19,614 bases of DNA from Bacillota bacterium (GTDB lineage Bacteria; Bacillota; Bacilli; Alicyclobacillales; Alicyclobacillaceae). The position numbers and the translations under genes were made by a program. Below, in pieces: positions 15,732-19,614 of the stretch (position 1 is the first letter of the stretch; each line of letters opens with the position of its first letter). The stretch covers positions 1-19,614 of the forward strand of contig JAKADF010000010.1 of the NCBI GenBank assembly GCA_021820805.1, written 5' to 3'. The notes below the pieces were generated by a model. The model saw only the letters and a program-made list of their open reading frames with translations, was not told where the DNA came from and did no database searches.

Positions 15732-16328
15732 TCAAGGCAAATACAATCTGAGAAGAGAAATTCCTGACGATGCGAAATCAAGTAAAATGGAATGTGTAAC
15801 CTGTCCTGAAATCGGGGAAAATAACCGGATCCAAGATAAATTAGCGAGTGTATCGCCTGTCAAAAAAGCAACATATAACCCGCAAATAAAACTGCAGCTA
15901 TAGGAAATGAATCCTTTTAATCCCCTTGCATACGATGTAGGTAGATCCCATAGTGCGACCACGAGTTGTGAGACAACTACAAAAAGCAAAAATACAGCAA
16001 TGGTTACAAATATGGCAATGAGGGCCGTTGTAATATGGACTGCAATCCAATGCGAATCTATTGCATGTCCGCTCAAAGCAGACTCTGGCGGCAAGACCGT
16101 TCCAATTAGACCCACGGGTTTTGCCGGTACCTGAATTTGCTTACTCAACCAAGCCATTGTTGTTGCAGCGTGTCCGAGCAAAACACCTGTGATCCACTGA
16201 GAAGAAATAGACGCGACATATCCAGAAGAAACTAAAGCACCAACATAGAACAAAGTACGTTCAAGCGTCTGGTGCCCAACGAATATTACAATCCATGCTA
16301 TTTCCGAAATGAGCAGAATATCTATCAA
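15732..16328 (-). CDS. Multi-pass membrane protein, CvpA-like
   Basis: A 198-residue membrane protein with about four hydrophobic helices: an N-terminal one (IDILLISEIAWIVIFVG), then roughly 25-45, 100-130 and 140-165. A short periplasmic or cytoplasmic loop holds PVGLIGTVLPPESALSG. The size, the starting LIDILLISEIAW pattern, and its position between yyaC and an MscS gene suggest the loose CvpA (colicin V production) family, but similarity is weak and the function unknown. The frame is open to 16577 and would overlap yyaC. I place the start at TTG 16326-16328, since GGAGGT lies 7 bases upstream and the protein then begins directly in a helix. It is divergent from yyaC with 103 bases between starts. 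Confidence 0.72.
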   Translation of the reverse strand: MIDILLISEIAWIVIFVGHQTLERTLFYVGALVSSGYVASISSQWITGVLLGHAATTMAWLSKQIQVPAKPVGLIGTVLPPESALSGHAIDSHWIAVHITTALIAIFVTIAVFLLFVVVSQLVVALWDLPTSYARGLKGFISYSCSFICGLYVAFLTGDTLANLSWIRLFSPISGQVTHSILLDFASSGISLLRLYLP

Positions 16329-16373
16329 TTTAAATACCTCCAACACAATGTTCTGTAGGTTGTACACAGATAG

Positions 16374-16402
16374 GTATAGTTGATGGTACGCGTACGTATA
16401 CT
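16374..16402 (+). promoter_or_regulatory. Possible divergent promoter between the CvpA-like gene and yyaC
   Basis: On the + strand GTATAG (16374-16379) and TATACT (16397-16402) lie 17 bases apart. GTATA resembles forespore sigma (F/G) -35 elements. The block is nearly symmetric: the minus strand reads GTATAC-17-TATACC, so it could fire both ways. A perfect palindrome GTACGCGTAC (16386-16395) sits in the spacer. Activity is inferred only. Confidence 0.35.
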
Positions 16403-16431
16403 GGGAATATTCCGCAATAGGGGGATTTTCC

Positions 16432-17067
16432 GTGAAGGAAATGGATGTACGGCTTCGTGGAGCCTTTAAAAAGGAAGATGAAAAAAGGGTTTCTTTTGAT
16501 GATCCGAATGCAAGTATCATTTTGCAAAACATGATTGATACAGCATTGCTAAAAGCCGGCAATAGGCAGATACTCATTGTTTGCGTAGGAACTGATAGAT
16601 CTACAGGAGATGCCTTTGGGCCTATTGTTGGTTCAAGGCTATCGAGTTTCCCAGTTTTACCCGGAATAGATATAGTAGGTACCTTGGACGAGCCAGTTCA
16701 TGCGGTCAATTTAGCATCGACCCTTGATGCCATCCATAATAAATATGAACAAGTTCCCTTTATTATTGCGATTGATGCGTGTTTAGGTAAATTCGATCAC
16801 GTTGGTCAAATTGTAATTGAAAATGGACCACTAAGGCCAGGAGCCGGCGTGAATAAGACCCTGCCTGCATTTGGAGATTTAACTCTAACCGGTATTGTAA
16901 ACGTCAGTGGATTTATGGAGTACTTTGTCCTGCAAAATACACGACTCAGCATTGTAATTAAAATGTCCGACGTTGTAGTTCGTGCTTTACGGGGAAGTTT
17001 AAAGAAAATAAGTATGCAATATCCCGCAGAAGATGATAATTTAGGGGCTTTACAGCAAAGCGAATGA
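16432..17067 (+). CDS. yyaC: Sporulation protein YyaC (DUF1256, Gpr/HybD-like fold)
   Basis: A 211-residue protein of the spore YyaC family, a putative protease with a fold like hydrogenase maturation peptidases and the germination protease GPR. Family motifs are VCVGTDRSTGDAFGPIVG (50-67, Asp60 a candidate metal ligand), GTLDEPVHAVNL (about 83-94) and IAIDACLGK (112-120, Asp115). GAGVNKTLPAFGDLTLTGIVNVSGFMEY (about 137-164) follows in the C-terminal half. In B. subtilis yyaC is a forespore gene, as I recall. The start is GTG 16432-16434, with AGGGGG at 7 bases; an ATG three codons on is possible. Transcribed opposite to its neighbours, and followed by a perfect 11-bp hairpin. It is the clearest evidence that the host forms endospores. 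Confidence 0.92.
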   Translation: MKEMDVRLRGAFKKEDEKRVSFDDPNASIILQNMIDTALLKAGNRQILIVCVGTDRSTGDAFGPIVGSRLSSFPVLPGIDIVGTLDEPVHAVNLASTLDAIHNKYEQVPFIIAIDACLGKFDHVGQIVIENGPLRPGAGVNKTLPAFGDLTLTGIVNVSGFMEYFVLQNTRLSIVIKMSDVVVRALRGSLKKISMQYPAEDDNLGALQQSE

Positions 17068-17096
17068 AGAAAGACGGAGTGAATTAGATGGAGAAT

Positions 17097-17135
17097 AGCG
17101 GGATAAGCCACAATCAACATTCAACTTATCCCGCT
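17097..17135. terminator. Hairpin between convergent yyaC and DUF4446 genes
   Basis: A perfect 11-bp inverted repeat, AGCGGGATAAG (17097-17107) and CTTATCCCGCT (17125-17135), spans a 17-base loop. It sits 30 bases after the yyaC stop and 7 bases past the DUF4446 stop. Neither side has a strong T-run, so it is a likely shared but imperfect bidirectional terminator. Confidence 0.6.
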
Positions 17136-17141
17136 GCCCTA

Positions 17142-17675
17142 TTATCCTATTTTAACAACAGATGATTCTTTACTGCTTCCATTGTCACTAATGACAGCTT
17201 GTTCTTCGTCTGTTAAGGGATAATTAGAGTCACCTTTAAAGACTGGCTTACCATACGTGTGAGAATCCTGTCTTGAATAGATGGATGTCAACACAACACC
17301 ATTTTTATGGCCGTCAAGAAATGCAACGGAATAACTTAGGTCGCTGCCCATTTCTGCAAAAGCATTGAATCGCTTCATGACTGGGGTGTCTACCTTATTT
17401 TGCATTTCTTCTCGAACAGCTGTGATTTGATTCCCAAAATGATTCATTTCATCTTTCATTTCATTGACAACGTCAACAGTTTGCTTATAGACAGACTCTA
17501 AATCGGCACTTGCATGAATAGTTCTCCATTTTTTAACCTTTTTACGCAATGAACTGTTTAATGAAAAAGTAATAAACACAAGAATCAAGTTTAATATCGT
17601 GACAACAATTAATCCTGCAATGATGAGTTCAAGCGTTCTGGATGAGATCATCGGCAGTAACGGCATCACAATCAT
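17142..17675 (-). CDS. DUF4446 membrane-anchored protein
   Basis: A 177-residue protein with one N-terminal membrane helix (about 14-38), a coiled-coil-prone stretch (about 45-95, LESVYKQTVDVVNEMKDEM) and a compact C-terminal domain. That domain has the DUF4446 pattern: MGSDLSYSVAFLDGHKNGVVLTSIYSR, YGKPV and YPLTDEEQAVI. Function is unknown. The family recurs beside parAB and yyaC in Firmicutes, which hints at a role near the origin or membrane but proves nothing. Two ATGs are possible; I prefer 17673-17675, because AAAGGATG then sits 5-6 bases upstream, whereas the ATG at 17681 directly abuts the AAAGG. The 170 bases upstream separate it from DUF554, so it may have its own promoter, though no pair stands out. 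Confidence 0.85.
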   Translation of the reverse strand: MIVMPLLPMISSRTLELIIAGLIVVTILNLILVFITFSLNSSLRKKVKKWRTIHASADLESVYKQTVDVVNEMKDEMNHFGNQITAVREEMQNKVDTPVMKRFNAFAEMGSDLSYSVAFLDGHKNGVVLTSIYSRQDSHTYGKPVFKGDSNYPLTDEEQAVISDNGSSKESSVVKIG

Positions 17676-17845
17676 CCGCATCCTTTCTTAATCAACATCA
17701 AACTTATTATGGCGATTTTTCCGAATCCGCCTCGTCAATATCAATGTCAAAAACGGTAAATGAATTTGACTAAGGATAATCCGTACAATCTACCCATTTT
17801 TTAAATCGGATTTTAAAATTTCCGCGAGTACACCTTTGCAAAAGC

Positions 17846-18571
17846 CTAAATAAAATGATGCCACATGCCTAATATTAAAGGCGTGGCATATTTCAACAAA
17901 GGAGCAACAATCAGTGCCGGAAGCATATTACCGACCGCAATTTTCTTTAAGCCGTATAAATTTGCTCCTATGCCGACAATCAGTAATCCACCCGCTGCAC
18001 TCATACATGCAATCACCGTCGGAGCCACTAACGAGGCACCAGCAAGGTGAGAAATAAATGCAATTAGACCTTCATAAATAAAAACCGGAACTGCGGCAAA
18101 AATAACGCCAAAACCAAGTGTGGATGAAAATACAACAGAGGAGACCATATCCAAAATTGACTTCGCAAACAAGGTTTTATGGTCACCGATTGTTCCACTT
18201 TGGATAGCACCTACAATTGCCATAGAACCAACGCAGAACAATAGACTGGCTGCTACAAACGCTTCAGCGACTGGTCCTTGATAAATTCGTTTTATCTTTT
18301 GTTCAATCCACAAACCAAATTTCATTAACATTTTTTCAATGTCGATTCCTTCGCCGATTAAAGACCCAATTACAATACTGATGATTATGATAAGAATATC
18401 GCCTTGGTCTGTTAAAGCCATCCCTAGACCAATCAGAATGACGCAAAGACCAATGCCTTGCATAATCGTATCGCGCATTCGTTTTGGGATTTCGGGAAGA
18501 ACTAAACCAATAACAGCCCCAAAGGCAATCGCTATTGCATTAACAATTGTTCCAACCAAAAACAAGATCAA
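17846..18571 (-). CDS. DUF554 (YqgA/YdfK-type) membrane protein
   Basis: A 241-residue multi-pass membrane protein with about seven helices, starting in the family's GTIVNAIAIAFGAVIGLVLPE. It also has IGLCVILIGLGMAL, GSLIGEGIDIE and the conserved FCVGSMAIVGAIQSG and SILDMVSSVVFSSTLGFGV segments. Function is unknown; a transporter-like role is a guess. The start is TTG 18569-18571, overlapping the parB stop as TTGA (18568-18571), with AGGATGG just upstream. A second TTG two codons on is possible. The overlap implies translation coupled to parB, so this gene is co-expressed with chromosome segregation genes. In B. subtilis spo0J is followed by yyaB, not a DUF554 gene. Confidence 0.9.
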   Translation of the reverse strand: MILFLVGTIVNAIAIAFGAVIGLVLPEIPKRMRDTIMQGIGLCVILIGLGMALTDQGDILIIIISIVIGSLIGEGIDIEKMLMKFGLWIEQKIKRIYQGPVAEAFVAASLLFCVGSMAIVGAIQSGTIGDHKTLFAKSILDMVSSVVFSSTLGFGVIFAAVPVFIYEGLIAFISHLAGASLVAPTVIACMSAAGGLLIVGIGANLYGLKKIAVGNMLPALIVAPLLKYATPLILGMWHHFI

Positions 18572-19440
18572 GCACCATCCTGTTTCGTTTTTGTTACAAG
18601 GAGATTCAAGATTCGTTCCAAATCCTCTTTAGAAAAATAATCAATCTCGATTTTTCCTCGTTTTTTTCCATGTTGTATTCGAACGGCTGTGCCTAAGAAT
18701 GAACGAAAACGATCTTCATATTGTTTAAAAAAATATTTGTCTTGCTGCAGTGTTGTTTCACGTGAAACCTTTTTAGGTTTTGGCTTTTCATAAATTACTG
18801 CTTCAAGCTTTCGCACACTCCAATCCTCAAGGACTGTACGTTTGGCAAGTTCAATTAATTTCGCTTTATCTTCAACTGCAAGCAGTGCCCGTGCATGACC
18901 CATGGATAATGTTCCACGTGAAACAATGCCCCTAACTTCGTCAGGGAGGTTTAAAAGGCGTAACATATTTGCGATATGACTACGACTTTGACCAACGCGT
19001 TGAGCTAATTGTTCTTGTGTTAATCCGCAACGTTCAATCAAATTTGCATAAGCTTCCGCCGTTTCGATTGGATTCAAATCTTCCCGTTGCAAATTTTCGA
19101 TAATTGCAATTTCCATCAAATCGATATCTGAAAACTCACGAACAACCGCAGGTACTACGGATAACCCAGCCAGCTGAGCAGCCCGAAACCTGCGTTCTCC
19201 AGCAACGATATCATATCCCTTAACAGCGCTTTTCCTAACAATCAAGGGCTGAATAATACCATGTTCTCTTATTGATTGCGCCAATTCACTAAGTTTTTCT
19301 TCATTGAAAGTCCTTCTTGGTTGATAAGGATTTGGCCGTAAATCCCGTACGTCGATAGATGCAATTGAATCTGAATCAGAGACATTTAATGGTTGGGGAA
19401 TAAGTGCATCCAGCCCTCTTCCTAGTCCTTTCTTATTCAA
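18568..19440 (-). CDS. parB: ParB/Spo0J chromosome-partitioning CTPase
   Basis: A 290-residue ParB, a CTP-dependent DNA clamp that loads at parS, spreads, and recruits SMC. The N-terminal [11 protein letters not shown] peptide (5-15) activates the ParA ATPase. The CTP-binding domain has the GERRFRA (81-87) and ENLQRED (115-121) motifs. The HTH domain (about 140-166, [21 protein letters not shown]) reads parS, and the basic C-terminal domain (about 215-290) dimerises. In sporulating Bacillales it also acts through Soj to control entry into sporulation. I place the start at TTG 19438-19440: AAGGAAGTGA lies 6 bases upstream, and it overlaps the parA stop by 8 bases. A TTG two codons earlier (19446) is possible. 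It contains two parS sites and is directly followed by the DUF554 gene. Confidence 0.97.
   Translation of the reverse strand: MNKKGLGRGLDALIPQPLNVSDSDSIASIDVRDLRPNPYQPRRTFNEEKLSELAQSIREHGIIQPLIVRKSAVKGYDIVAGERRFRAAQLAGLSVVPAVVREFSDIDLMEIAIIENLQREDLNPIETAEAYANLIERCGLTQEQLAQRVGQSRSHIANMLRLLNLPDEVRGIVSRGTLSMGHARALLAVEDKAKLIELAKRTVLEDWSVRKLEAVIYEKPKPKKVSRETTLQQDKYFFKQYEDRFRSFLGTAVRIQHGKKRGKIEIDYFSKEDLERILNLLVTKTKQDGA
18754..18769. other. parS site 1 (inside parB)
   Basis: TGTTTCACGTGAAACC matches the conserved 16-bp parS palindrome TGTTTCACGTGAAACA at 15 of 16 positions, differing only in the last base. It lies in the parB reading frame. B. subtilis also carries a parS in spo0J. Confidence 0.93.
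18910..18925. other. parS site 2 (inside parB)
   Basis: TGTTCCACGTGAAACA matches the parS consensus at 15 of 16 positions (C for T at position 5). Its centre is 156 bp from the first site, and both lie within parB. Confidence 0.92.
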
Positions 19441-19614
19441 CTCCAATCACTTCCTTGGCTAAGTCCAGGTACGTCTCGGCACCGCGGGATTTTGGATCAT
19501 ACTCAATAATTGGTTGACCATGGCTTGGAGCTTCACTCAAACGTACATTCCGTGGAATCACTGTATGGTATACCTTATCTCTGAAGAATTTCTTTACATC
19601 TTCAATAACTTGTA
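19433..19614 (-). CDS. soj: ParA/Soj chromosome-partitioning ATPase, C-terminal end (truncated by window)
   Basis: The last 60 codons of a ParA/Soj ATPase run off the right edge. I read the C-terminal family segment ([19 protein letters not shown]), then [26 protein letters not shown] and a stop at 19433-19435. This is the typical Soj ending, with the conserved [12 protein letters not shown] strand-loop that packs on the nucleotide site. The Walker motifs lie outside the window. Its stop overlaps the parB start by 8 bases (TTGAATAA), so the pair is translationally coupled. Soj dimerises on DNA with ATP, is stimulated by the ParB N-terminus, and regulates DnaA in B. subtilis. Confidence 0.95.
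   Translation of the reverse strand, partial: QVIEDVKKFFRDKVYHTVIPRNVRLSEAPSHGQPIIEYDPKSRGAETYLDLAKEVIGVE

Noticed and set aside
15721..15903. 60-codon + strand frame beside the CvpA-like gene
   Set aside because: Antisense to the end of the CvpA-like gene, with no ribosome site and no recognisable features.
16329..16577. N-terminal extension of the CvpA-like gene
   Set aside because: It would overlap yyaC by about 145 bases and cross the divergent control region. The TTG at 16328 with GGAGGT explains the gene better.
17088..17165. 25-codon + strand frame after yyaC with a GGAGTG-like site
   Set aside because: It spans the 11-bp hairpin and runs into the DUF4446 coding end. The sequence is better explained as a terminator.
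1..19614. Search for CRISPR arrays, tRNAs, rRNA, transposases, prophage or defence genes
   Set aside because: Read on both strands, I saw no regularly spaced repeats, no cloverleaf-like sequence, no terminal-repeat-flanked transposase and no toxin-antitoxin or nuclease cassette. The window is a conserved origin-proximal chromosomal block.

Overview
This window is a piece of the oriC-proximal chromosome of a spore-forming, low-to-moderate GC Firmicute of the order Bacillales. It carries the conserved block parA-parB ... yyaC ... ychF-rpsF-ssb-rpsR-yybS-rplI-dnaC ... walRKHIJ-htrA-rlmH in essentially the Bacillus subtilis order. YyaC, a sporulation protein, and the complete WalRKHI(J) set support this. 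The genus cannot be fixed by eye; an Alicyclobacillus-type relative is a guess. I see no tRNA, rRNA, CRISPR array, transposase, prophage or plasmid gene. It is a housekeeping region with local departures from the textbook order rather than an accessory island.

Layout, left to right. (1) 1-460: the 3' end of mqo (malate:quinone oxidoreductase, + strand) and its terminator. (2) 506-7953: a minus-strand block read right to left as walR, walK, walH, walI, walJ, a terminator, an HtrA-type protease with its own promoter, then rlmH. walR to walI are overlapping or nearly touching; walJ follows 30 bases after walI. (3) 8074-8883: two proteins I do not recognise. One on the + strand is divergent from walR. 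One on the - strand is an arginine-rich membrane protein whose start overlaps the dnaC stop. In B. subtilis purA and tRNA genes lie between dnaC and walR; here they do not. (4) 8880-12863: rpsF-ssb-rpsR, a terminator, then yybS-rplI-dnaC. gdpP, which sits between yybS and rplI in B. subtilis, is absent from that slot. (5) 12979-15601: ychF, a DUF951 zinc-ribbon protein and an MscS channel on the minus strand, with a 40-codon + strand gene in the 421-base gap between ychF and DUF951. (6) 15732-17067: a CvpA-like membrane protein and yyaC, divergent from each other. (7) 17142-19614: a DUF4446 protein, a DUF554 membrane protein, parB containing two near-perfect parS sites, and the end of parA (soj).

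In the usual Bacillales arrangement the origin would lie to the right, beyond parA, so the minus-strand genes run with replication. The four + strand genes (mqo, 8074-8442, 14300-14422, yyaC) would be head-on. That is inferred from synteny, not shown here.

Functionally the window joins origin segregation (ParAB-parS), fork functions (DnaC helicase, SSB), ribosome assembly and maturation (S6, S18, L9, RlmH, YchF), cell-wall homeostasis signalling (WalRKHIJ), envelope quality control (HtrA), osmotic protection (MscS) and sporulation (YyaC). Several genes appear to start at TTG (walJ, ychF, the CvpA-like gene, DUF554, parB), chosen on ribosome-binding-site and family-length evidence. The best unexplained items are the Arg-rich protein coupled to dnaC, the 40-residue + strand gene, and the missing gdpP.
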